A stretch of 44,452 bases of DNA from Sphacelaria rigidula (lineage: Eukaryota > Phaeophyceae > Sphacelariales): contig CAXNAA020000006.1 of assembly GCA_964200075.2 (NCBI GenBank), forward strand, positions 1 through 44,452, read 5' to 3'. Under the pieces are notes generated by a model. That model saw nothing but the letters and a program-made list of their open reading frames with translations, made no database searches and had not been told where the DNA came from. A program made the position numbers and the translations under genes. Below are positions 31,952 to 41,486 of this stretch, one piece after another. Within the stretch, counting starts at the first letter, position 1; each line of letters starts with the position of its first letter.

Positions 31952-32404
31952 ATGCGAGGAATGTCTAGCGTTGGAAAAGTGGTGTCCGAGACCCATCTAG
32001 AAGACTACAAACGCCTGGCGCAAGTGGCCAAGAAACAGGTATGCTGGGATGAGATTGGCGGTGTGTTTCGATCCTGCCTCACACGGGAGGCGTCATCGTA
32101 CATCGTGTCACTGCTGTCGGGACATCCTTGGCTTCGTTGTTGCCCTTCTCTTTTGATTTCCAAGAACGTATCGGGGCATTTTGCACCGCCGACTCTTGTT
32201 GCTATTTAAAACTGCTTAAATGCAACCTTTTGCTCGTTTATAGCCATCATCTCTCCAAGACTCATGCCATTCAACTTACGCTTGCACTTCATGCCCTGGG
32301 CGCGAGACCATCTTTTGGAACCATGCCTGTGCAACGTGCGATTTGTCTTGGTATGACTCCTGTGGGAATCATCCTCTTTTTCGGGTATTCTCCATATCAC
32401 CCCT

Positions 32405-32445
<41 letters not shown>

Positions 32446-34411
32446 ACGGGCTCTAACAGTCCCGGAGAAGCTTATAGAGCTGACGGATTTGACCGGCTGG
32501 CAGTGAAAGCCTTCCTATCCTTCCATGATAAACGTCATCGTTGTGCAAGATACAACTGGGGTATCAATATCCAACTAGAACGTGAATTTGGGGTACCCCA
32601 ACAACTCAAGTTAGCAGTAATGTGGAATATCAATCTGGGACCTGAAGTCAGTAGGGAGATGGAATTCAACGCAGGATATGAATTGGGATGATCTTTTGAG
32701 GCGTCTTGGAGTCCTGAGCGAACCTAGGATTCAGAGCGTTACAGGCGAAAAGAAATGAAGGTTTGGCGTTCGTCAGTCCCACATCGAAGTCGACGTCGAA
32801 GTACGCCTAAGAAACATCCAATGATGTCTGACAACTTGCGGTTTTTTACGGGAAGTTGTACTTTTGGCAAATTTGAGGTTGGAACCGGTGAGATATTGGA
32901 GCGCCTTGCGGCAGCATACATGCATGGAAGTACCTTCAGAGGAACGCTGTAAAAGTTACCCTGCAAAATATAATTGGCACCAAGGCTGCAGTGCTCATGT
33001 CTCTTTTCCCTGAAGATTGCAACTTCAGTACATCCCTCTCCCTCCGGCGAAGTTTATTCTCTTGCGCAAGTGAATGTTGAAGTGCATCTATTTGTTCACA
33101 CAACTGGCGTGTCTGTCCAGTCAGTTTCCATAGTACCGTTAGCCCTTCGCTTCTGCCTTACGTGAAACTGGCTACTACTTCTTGGGAAAGAATATATGAA
33201 GTTTGTGGCCAACATGGCACTACAAGAAGACGGGGGACGATATGGCTGTGGCTCCGACGCCAGGCGGCTTTCCCGGCGCATCGGTCGGATCACGAGTAGC
33301 GCTATAGGAACACGCAGCTTCCCATTGAACATACTCTGCGTATCTGAATTATTGTCGAGTGTGTTTCATGTCTCCCTGTTGACGCCCAAACCAAGTGAGA
33401 GCGCTTCGCAGCTCGTTCACCCACACGCTTAAGGTGATTGGTGCACAACACGCGCGCGCGCGCATTGGACCGCCTGAACCAACTGTCGTATTTTTGGCGT
33501 CGAATCCGTTGAACAACAGGCCATGCTCGACGCGTTCCTTATCTTTTTGAACGTCGCGGCTTTCTTTGGGTACGGTACCATCCCGCTCGACGTCTTCTTC
33601 CCGGAGCGAGTCTTCCTCATCAGCCTCTTGCCCCCAGGTGAACATGCAGCGCAACAAGCATGCAACATCGTACAAGAGTCGTTGTCTTCTCCGTGTCACC
33701 ACACTCACAGGGGTATTTATACGTGTGCAAGACCGGTACTGCTGGTGCTGGTGCTGGTGCTGGCACCGGTTTTGCTGCTTCGGATTATGCTTCATTTCCA
33801 TTTTTCCCATGGTAATGCAAGATTGACGACCCTTCGTGTGTTTTAAACTCGATTTTGATTAAATGTCTCCCATTTCCCGTTTAATAACCGTCGTTGATCG
33901 CACTTGATGATAGGACAGGTTCAGTCCCGAAATGTGTGCTTGCCAACCAAATTATGAAGTTGATTCGCCTCGTGGACTCCCTTACAAGCTCACTCTTGCT
34001 CCTTTTACGTGTTTCGCTGTTTTTCCGTAGAGAATGCGCTTTCGGCTGAATACCAGTCATCGTGAAGCGAAGCACATTCCGAGGCGATTGTGGTACCCTG
34101 AAAGTCAATGCCCTCCAATGCCCTCACTCACGCCCGTTTTGCTTGTGATGCACCGGAACCCAAGAATAATAAGATTCCACTTCTGCTCGCGACTGCCCTC
34201 TTGCTGCGCGCTTCTGGTTCGCATCGATTTTCCCGAAATGATTGGCTACCCGGGGCTCGAATTTTGGCCAAAAGGAACTACGGCTTGGTGGGGTAATTTC
34301 ATCGGGGACGTAGCATGGACCATCGAGCCAGCAGCCATGTTCTTGGCCCCCATCATTTTGCTCCGCAACCGCCAGGCTAAGGGCACGGTCGGCAACCTCA
34401 AGTCTGAGTAG
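31952..34411 (+). CDS. putative small membrane protein, unknown function
   Basis: Exons that join in phase: 31952-32032 (MRGMSSVGKVVSETHLEDYK, RLAQVAKKQ, donor GTATGC), 33520-33637 (AMLDAFLIFLNVAAFFGYGT, IPLDVFFPERVF ... LLPP, donor GTGAAC), a possible mini-exon 34031-34059 (NALSAEYQS) and a terminal exon from about 34174 to 34411 (DFPEMIGYPGLEFWPKGTTA, WWGNFIGDVAWTIEPAAMFL, APIILLRNRQ ... NLKSE, stop TAG). LIFLNVAAFFGYG and the AAMFLAPIILL stretch look membrane-embedded; Trp and Gly-Tyr-Pro richness argues for real constraint. A Met in the first exon gives a protein near 155-160 residues, though an upstream exon is possible. The mini-exon and the terminal acceptor are the weakest points. Intron 1 holds a CA repeat. 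No family recognised. The terminal exon has a diverged copy downstream at 34943-35080. Confidence 0.48.
32406..32440. repeat. (CA)n microsatellite
   Basis: About 17 CA units inside the first intron of the putative small membrane-protein gene. Confidence 0.95.
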
Positions 34412-34448
34412 TCCCTTCAAGGAGTTGAGGGGTCGGCTTGTTGCGCAC

Positions 34449-34742
34449 AACAGTGCTTTCGTGAAATTGAGAGTAGATGATTGATTGAGTGGATTTCATC
34501 CTTCGCTTTAACTTGACCAAGGTTTCGTTCTGTGCGTGCTTTTTTTTGTAACACTGGCGTGTGCTTACAGCTACACGTCGATATCCTAGCCAGGGGTATC
34601 AAGGGCTTCAGAGGCAAGCTACTGCAGAAGTTGTATTGGGTGTCGTGGAGGGGCATTATGGGGCTGAAACTATTCGTTCATAAATTGACCACTTCTCACT
34701 CTGAATCGTATCCTCTACTCTCAATCTCACAAAAACGCTGTT
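34449..34742 (+). mobile_element. MITE, family with GTGAGATTGGGAGT ends, copy 2
   Basis: Left end AACAGTGCTTTCGTGAAATT then GAGAGTAGATGATTGATTG; right end (reversed) AACAGCGTTTTTGTGAGATT then GAGAGTAGAGGATACGATTC. The interior GTGTGCTTACAGCTACACGT then CGATATCCTAG matches the copy at 13318-13617 read in reverse. It lies 38 bp after the stop codon of the putative small membrane-protein gene, so it may be part of the 3' UTR or separate the two exon copies. Confidence 0.83.
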
Positions 34743-34849
34743 GCATCTTGTTCTATATGTAATGTTTCGAGAATGCATGCGTTATGCCAATCTGTACGCA
34801 TATTGTAACGAGAGAAGTTCGTATGGCACAGGGACTCATGTACAGTAGG

Positions 34850-35250
34850 AACTTATTAGTCATTTTCGGCCAACCATGTGTGCTGTCACTGTATGGTGTG
34901 CTGAGTTAGGAGTAAACCACGTGTGACTGCGGTCGCACCATTATGACTTCCTTGACTCACAAGTGTGAGGAGGCGATCTCGTACGCAGCAGGGACTATCG
35001 AACCTGCAGCCACGTTCTGGGCTACTCTTGTATTGCTCCGCAGCGACCAGGCCAACTATGACGGTGTCAATCCTGAGTGAGGATAGTGCTTGTATATCTT
35101 ATACGCGTGCCTTGTGTCGTGAATCTGTGTACTTGTGCGCATGCAGGCAAGGGAATTGAAGGGAAACTAGGGCTCGTATGATGCGTGATACTTGCTATTG
35201 CTGGTCAAACATTTGTGCTGTCCTTGTGTGGTATGTTGAAGCACGACCGA
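34850..35250. repeat. direct repeat flanking the duplicate exon
   Basis: 34872-34908 (CCAACCATGTGTGCTGTCAC then TGTATGGTGTGCTGA) and about 35205-35241 (TCAAACATTTGTGCTGTCCT then TGTGTGGTATGTTGA) align, with a period of about 335 bp. This suggests that the duplicate exon sits in a larger, older tandem array. Confidence 0.5.
34943..35080 (+). pseudogene. diverged duplicate of a terminal exon
   Basis: An open frame of 45 codons (MTSLTHKCEEAISYAAGTIE, then PAATFWATLVLLRSDQANYD, GVNPE, stop TGA) matches the end of the upstream gene: TIEPAATFWATLVLLRSDQA here against TIEPAAMFLAPIILLRNRQA there, with both reading open to a stop at about the same place. DNA similarity starts around the GGGACTATCGAACC/TGGACCATCGAGCC block. 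It may be a dead duplicate, an alternative last exon or a small gene. Loss of the WPKGTTAWWG part in this copy favours a remnant. Confidence 0.6.
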
Positions 35251-36729
35251 AGCATCACTTCCGGACAATCGTGGTCTTGTTGAGTGACGACTGTGAAAAG
35301 GGTGTAGTTTGTACTCGAGGCACTTTGTGGTATTCTCCCCCCCGTACAGGTGATATTCTGGCACCACCTTTGACTCGTAAGCCATGAATCTGATGTAACA
35401 CCGTGAGTTCTGGCTGTGAGTAAGTCTGTCGTTTTGCGTGCAACGTATCATGCTGTGTTCGTGATGTGTTGACATCAGTATGCGTCGACGACTGCTGTTT
35501 TGTCAGCAGGTTTATATATTGCAAGTATTGCTATTATATCTGGTAACCGGTGTTCATGTCCTTGGCGTAGCCGGACGTATCCATTTCTGCGCACAATATT
35601 CCCTTGAGCATTTTGCCGTATGTTGACGCTGTCATACGTCTGCCGCGTCCGTTTCATCACGTGGTTTACACACGCGTGTACATCATGGAGGAAGACGTGT
35701 CGTTGGCCTGTATTGCTGCCGCTCATAACATGTTTTCACACGTGGGCTCAACAGTGCGCCGGCCCGCCAGACATCACCTCATGTAACCAATGGGGATCGC
35801 ATTGTGTGTCTTATCGCCAGATGAAGTGTGGACGTCTAGTGACAGTTTTTGTTATTTTTGCCAACATCTCTTGATTTTACTGGCGTAAATTCCGAAAATG
35901 GTTGCCCAACCAATACGTTGAGTGCGGGTGTAGGTTACTGAACCCGCCTCGATTTGGAAGGATGTTATGTTCGTGCTTCTTTTATTCCGGATAATACATC
36001 CAACGATTTAATCTTCGGAATGCTAACCTTTTGACTGACAGGGCTTGTAATATGGGCCACGCAGTAACTCTGGCTGTCATGTTATTTTATTTTTTTATTC
36101 CGGATAATCTATATAAAGACTAAATACGGAATGTTGAACCTTGTTATCGCCAGGGTTATATGGGCCACGAAGTGACAATTGAAGTGGAAACGATATCGAT
36201 TTCCATAAATGGACACTTCCGGCGCAAAATCTCATTTCTGGAAGCGGCGTTTTCACTCCTTCAAGTGGAAATGGGGTGAAAAGCCCTCACTCAAATGTCA
36301 AACACCCAATCTGGCGAAATTTCCTGGTACAAATGGAAAGCTGCAACAAGCAAGCAGAATGGTGCATGCTCATCTGCGTTTGGGAGTAGCCATGACCACG
36401 AAATATCGATCGCAGCTTAGCACGCATATTTAAAAACCTGTGCAGAACAGCGCCGGGCTGAAGGTGCACATGTAATGCGCGACACTACGGTACTACCGCG
36501 GTTTTTAGCGATGCAATGTCGAGCTTGTCTCCTTATCCATGTCCCTCATGTCCTATTTTGGCTGTCGAACAGTTCTGGGGGTGGGCAGCTGGCGAACGGT
36601 GCGTTCGAAATTGGCACGAAAGACGCGAGGCAGATTAATCCCATTCCACCAATACCTTGTGGCTGCCATCTCCAGGGGTTGCTATCATCACGCTTCTATT
36701 CCGCTATGACCACCCCGCGTCGTGCGTTA
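35251..36729. other. no supported gene; local repeats
   Basis: Apart from the tandem repeat at 35981-36176 I see short open frames only. This should contain the 3' UTR of the methyltransferase gene that ends at 36730 on the minus strand. Confidence 0.5.
35981..36176. repeat. two-copy tandem repeat, 113-bp period
   Basis: Both copies run TTTATTCCGGATAAT...CGGAATGYTRAACCTT...CAGGG.TT.TAATATGGGCCACG(C/A)AGT. They start at 35981 and 36094 and are clearly diverged. Confidence 0.8.
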
Positions 36730-39700
36730 TCATCCCTCGGCGTGTCCATCAGCGTCTTTCAGACAACCGACCAGGTGGCCACTCGCGCTTGATGATCCCA
36801 GTGACACCGTACTCGACGACAATTCATGTACAGCTGCCGCCGCCGTAGCAGTTGCAGAAGGGTACTCAGCGGCGACCTTCACTTGCGCCTCTCTTGGTGG
36901 CTGTGGCACCTTACTGACACGCTGACTCTTTGCACACGACGACGACGACGGCGATGCTCCGTTATTTGTTATTCGTGCCTTCTCGTTTCTGCTCTCCGAG
37001 CTGGTACCTTGACCCGTTTCTCCCTTTAATCGTGCTTCCGGCAAAACCGGCATTCGATTATTGTTATCTATTCCCCCTCCTTCCTCATCTCCACCGCCAC
37101 CACTGTTACTGCCACTGCGATGTGGCTTGCACAAGAGAACCTCCGAGTTTTCATGATCGTAAGCCTTATCCATGTGTCTCCTAGGCGCCTGCCGGACGAC
37201 AAAGTCCTTCCCTAATCTCTCGCGAAACTTGGCATAAGTGACCTCTTCCCTCTTCTCACTAGCCACCAACACCATAGTCTTTCTCCCACAGACCTTTGCC
37301 ATTGAAGACACCAAGACCTCAACCAAACGCTCCACATAAACACAATCGCAAGCGACCACGTAGTCGTACGGTGGCTTCAATCGATCCAGGGGTGTTCCCC
37401 AGCAGTACTCCACCACCTGTTTAGTTCGTATGTGCGCGCGCGGGAGTACTTCCGTTAAAGGTCGTGAGAGTGTACTTTATCCTACCAAGTGAAGTCGGCT
37501 ACGTTTTTCATGTCATGGGGTGCAGATCATATTTCCTCAACGGAGTTGCCTACATTGCTTAGCTGGGTCCGTTGAAAAAATGGGAATTTGGAGATGCTCA
37601 CATGAGAAAAAAAAAGGGCTGAAAGGTCTTTCACGACGGAATTGCCCACATTTGAGGAATTTGTAGGATTTTTGTTGCGATATTTAATTTTGGAATCTCC
37701 ACGTTTATTCACCCGCTGCCTACCACAACCACCATGGACTTTCCTGTGCACACATACCCCCTATCGTAAACGGGGCGACGATTTATCATGTAGCTGTCGT
37801 TGTGCTATGGCGGTGGAGACAGCGCCCGCCAATCCGGCAGCCAACTCAAGGGTGCCGAAGGGCATTCTCGGTCCGGTCACTGAGCGCTACGGGGTTGGTC
37901 CCGAGTAGCTGACAAAAGAGTGGAAGGACTGCAAAGCTCAGACAGACGACACCAGGGAACTTTACCTGTCAAACAGATGTTGGAGTGGGCGGCCGTCGCT
38001 TGTCACTCCAACAAGGGCCACGGCGCTACGGACAGTCGACAAGCAGAATCAGTAATTTACGCTATTATTTCCCCGAAAAGGGGCGAGGAACGGCCATTGC
38101 TCGGGCCGACCGATGGGTTTTCGACCGTTCGCTCGCGTAGGACAGTACGCGAAAAAGTAACAAAAAAAAAAGGTTTCTACTAAAAAGCGTCAGAGATTTC
38201 AAGCACACTACGAGCTGGACCAGCCGTGAAACACCTTGTGCATATCGCTGTGAGCTGCAAACCAACCTGGCTTACACGCTCTGCCGCCAAAGGAAAAAAA
38301 TGAAGAAGAAAGTAATGCATAATATATGACCTCGACGACGGGACCAGATTCTTCGAAACGAAAGAGGATGTGTCGGGACTTGAACTCGTCACCTCCATAA
38401 CTGGAGTCTTCTATATGACTTAAATTACAGGGGCGCAGTGGTGTCACACAGAGTTCCACGCTGGGCCCAATTCCAAGAGTTTTTAGCCGAAATTTCACCA
38501 CAGCCTTCTGCGCAAGTACGTACAACATTTCCGGGAATGTCGCCGTTTTGTCTTTTCCAGAGAGTCATGTCATTTTCCAGTTTTTGTTGAAATTTCAAAT
38601 CGCTCCACCCCTCTGTTTTTTTTTTCAATACTTTTCTTGGCATCCCCAGAAACGTTGCGCTTGTTGATTAAAATGTCGTGTCAAAATTTCAGTGCCCAAC
38701 TCCTAAAATTGAGCACCGTGTCACCCCGGTTACCGACAAGAAACATTATCCGGTGTTCCAGCTCGTATAGCCTGGCGCATCGGACACGATTGAGGGCCTG
38801 TGGATACACAACCAACTTTACTCCTGTAAATGAGGAAGCATGAAAAAATATATCAAAATCGTCGGCAGACCGCTTTTACGCGTTATCTGTGGCACTTACG
38901 TTTGTCTTGCAAGGTAGACATTGTTGGTCATATTATGAGCGCAGGTTTGTATTACATTGTACACGCAACATATGCAGTGTACTTTGGCATTGCAAGGTAG
39001 GTATTTCCAGTCATTTCACGAGCGCGGGTTTGATTACTACTCAGTTCACCTCTTCCTCCTGCTATTATAGCTTAGAACACTCTGAAGCGCACCTGCAAGC
39101 CGGACACTTCACATGTGCTCCACACTGTGGCAGATATTCGCGTCCGGTCAGTGAGGCCGTCGACAAAGAACAGACAAAAGAAGGTCTCGTACAGTCTGTA
39201 TGGGGGGGTACAGCCAAGAATCAGCACCATATCATCGTAGTATCACCTTGACGTTGACAAGGGCAACCGCGCCGCCTTGAGTGTTTCACAATTCACGCAT
39301 GCTGGCGTTAAAAATAAAAAACCCTCACGCTTCCGACTGTGAGCTCGAAAGCATTGAACTTCCAAAAACAACCGGCTTTTGCAGGCCGACGCCGCGTATA
39401 CGTACAGCCCCCAGCAGAAGAAATACCAACATACTCCGGCATTTTCAAGCATCATGTCAGCACGACAGTCGGGAAATCGCTGAGCTCTCACATCGACTTG
39501 TGGAATAGCGGCCTGTTCGCCGTTTGACTTTACGGCGGCAGTAGCTCTCGCTTGCCCTCCGAGGTTCATCGTGACGTTGCGCTGGAGCAGAGGTACAACT
39601 TCCGCCTGAGCAGCGACGTGGAAAATACGCCGGCGTCGCAACCCACGACGAGACGGCACGATATTTTGGGTGTCGGGGATCAGAGAAGGGAAAGAGGGGT

Positions 39701-40520
39701 AGGGAGGGACATACTACTGTGTACGGTGAAAAATGAGTGGAGCAATATGCCTCTGTACCCGAGCGTGAATGCACAAGCAACAGGTACCCGTGCGCGTAGG
39801 AGCACGCACTACCCCTCCGTGCCCCCCCTCCCCCGCGCAGCCCCCACACATACATCCCTGTCGCCTGTAGAAGAGCGTTCCATGCAGACATACAGCAGCT
39901 GCACAGCAGCAAAATTATGGTGGGGTACGACGGTCAGCCAAAGGCAAAACACCATCGCAAGCGCGAGCATGCCCCGCTACTCAACTTGACTGATGGGTTG
40001 GTTGATTGAATTTCGCACATCAACTGACTCCCTACAGATTCACCCGTTGTCACAAGCTAGACGCTTCCAAGGTGAAACAAAACGAAATACTCGCTGAAGG
40101 AGGCTCAAGAGTGGGAGGGGGGGCAAAAACAGAGGAAGAATAAATGGCGTACACACAAGAAAACAAGAGAAAACAGAGGATGAAAGAAAAGGGAAGGAAA
40201 AGGAAAGCAAGAGAAAGGGAAATTACGTCAAGATAGATCTAATATCTGTCCTGCTTAGAAAAAGTTGGGGAAAACACACACACACGCACACATGGAGAGC
40301 TGGCCCCTGCCGCATGGCTTCGGGTGAGGACAAAAAAGGTGAAAAACAAAATGAACGAAGGTCATGAACGTAGGTTGAGACTCAGCTATTCGATAAGCAA
40401 ACTATTTGAACATGAACTCCCATCCGCGAGCTCTGTAGGAGCGAGACGCAAACACTGCTGCAGCGTTGAAAACAAAACAAAACACAAGGGTGATGAGGAG
40501 GAGACAAAACAACCAAAACA

Positions 40521-40551
<31 letters not shown>

Positions 40552-41486
40552 CAGAGAGAGCGGGAGATAACAAGACAGGGAAGACATCGAAACTCACACA
40601 CGAACAGAACAGCACCCGCACCGGAGCATCGCCTGTCAACCTCGCTACAGTTACGACCCAAGGAACGAAGCTAAGGCAACAACCGAGAGGGTAATACAGG
40701 AGTATAACGGTTTCGCATCACCCCCATCTCTCCCACTTATCCCTAGTTACGTATGGAGCGGGTGAATCTCTCCACCATTCCCGTCTGGCATTCCTCGAAT
40801 GCTGTCGCCGATGTTGTGTCAGTGGTGACGGCTCTCCTGCTCACGATTCTCAACGCTAACGCCTCTTGCTACGGACGTACGTCGGATTGGCGAGTGTCTC
40901 GCGTCGCCGCACCTCCTCGAATTTCTCTCCCTTTTCTACTCCCAGATGCCTTTTGCCCGCATCCGTCGCGGCAGTTACCCAACCTTGCAAGTTTCTGACG
41001 TCCATGATCGTCAACGAACCACTTCTTTCGATCTCGTCTCGGAACACCCCGAAAAGACAACTGCTGCCTACTCCCCATTACTTCCAACTGTGAAATATAG
41101 CCACGAGCCCAAGATTTCGGGGAAAACAAGACTTCGGTGCACTTTTCAGTCGAAATCATTCGAAATCCGTCACCGTCTCAAAATTAACCGGTGATGTGCT
41201 TTTCGGAATCACTCTTGCATGCAAGTATCGAACACCACACACCACCCAAGCAGACGCCGCCTCTTTGCGTCTGCCGCCAGCATCCCCTCACCAAATCGGT
41301 AAAAGTCACGTGGGCACCCTGTAGCGCAAAATACATCCCCGCCAGACCACAGCCCGCGCCTAACTCCAGTACTCTCTTTCCTGCGAGCTTGCGTCGGGAA
41401 TAAAGCTGCGGATTTCGCTCCATGTAACGCACGAGTATTACGCTGGCATCCCAGATGGTAGTACCCAGATTATCGGAGCTCGGGTC
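36730..41486 (-). CDS. METTL21-family protein-lysine methyltransferase
   Basis: Seven-beta-strand SAM-dependent methyltransferase (Methyltransf_16/METTL21 type) expected to methylate lysine in a chaperone, elongation factor or similar partner. Minus-strand exons: 41486-41292 (DPSSDNLGTTIWDASVILVR ... KRVLELGAGCGLAG ... VTFTDL, donor GTGAGG), 39605-39492 (AEVVPLLQRNVTMNLGGQAR ... VD, donor GTGAGA) and 37416-36730 (VVEYCWGTPLDRLKPPYDYV, VACDCVYVERL ... HMDKAYDHENSEVLLCKPH, then a tail, stop). Each join is phase 0. LELGAGCGLAG is SAM motif I, FTDL the acidic post-I strand, YDYVVACDCVY the motif that follows. The last ~125 residues are a Ser/Gly/Asn/Ala-rich tail without a known fold. An earlier exon is missing: the visible first exon begins at an excellent acceptor (pyrimidine tract, TGTACAG). 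Closest family in memory is the plant METTL21 relative with VQDP...LGTT.WDAS. The target protein cannot be told. Confidence 0.87.
38225..38429 (-). mobile_element. possible tRNA-derived SINE
   Basis: Read on the minus strand, GCCCCTGTAATTTAAGTCAT ... CTCCAGTTATGGAG ... GACGAGTTCAAGTCCCGACA resembles an anticodon arm followed by a T arm with B box (GAGTTCAAGTCCC). An unrelated tail follows, with T-rich ATTACTTTCTTCTTCATTTT and GGCGGCAGAGCG. No second copy was found in the window, so this rests on the tRNA-like head alone. Confidence 0.4.
38430..38740. mobile_element. foldback element, distant copy 3
   Basis: The right end GTCGTGTCAAAATTTCAGTG then CCCAACTCCTAAAATTGAGC, ACCGTGTCACCCCGG matches the right ends at 24716 and 25425 (TCGTGTCAAAATTTCA ... 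AAAATTG.GCA). The left end CGCAGTGGTGTCACACAG ... GCCCAATTCCAAGAG ... GAAATTTCACC...GTACGTAC is the corresponding inverted arm, more decayed. It lies in intron 2 of the methyltransferase gene. Confidence 0.6.
38907..39050. repeat. two-copy tandem repeat, 83-bp period
   Basis: TTGCAAGGTAGACATTGTTG then GTCATATTATGAGCGCAGGTTTG (from 38907) and TTGCAAGGTAGGTATTTCCA then GTCATTTCACGAGCGCGGGTTTG (from 38990) are diverged copies. Confidence 0.75.
39606..41291. other. purine-rich intron 1 of the METTL21-like gene
   Basis: From about 40070 to 40680 the plus strand is strongly purine-rich (AAGGAAAAGG, GAGAAAGGGA and similar), so the minus-strand transcript is pyrimidine-rich. The AG microsatellite at 40520-40546 is part of it. 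40741-41100 has open frames on both strands (plus MERVNLSTIPVWHSSN..., minus RDEIERSGSLTIMDV...) that I cannot assign. Confidence 0.55.
40520..40546. repeat. (AG)n microsatellite
   Basis: About 13 AG units; it generates Glu-Arg or Leu-Ser runs in crossing frames. Confidence 0.95.

Larger units (their letters stand above)
37417..39491. other. repeat-rich intron 2 of the METTL21-like gene
   Basis: A 2.1-kb intron holding the SINE-like segment, foldback copy 3 and the 83-bp tandem repeat listed separately. No additional exon is needed, because flanking exons join in phase 0. Confidence 0.6.

Noticed and set aside
33349-33810. Acidic 153-codon minus-strand frame
   Set aside because: The same DNA on the plus strand gives a better exon (AMLDAFLIFLNVAAFFGYG) with a good donor and phase agreement with neighbours. 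The minus frame has no splice partners. Not fully excluded.
40382-40661. Leu/Ser-rich minus-strand frames over the AG repeat
   Set aside because: They are produced by the AG microsatellite and lie in an intron whose flanking exons join cleanly.
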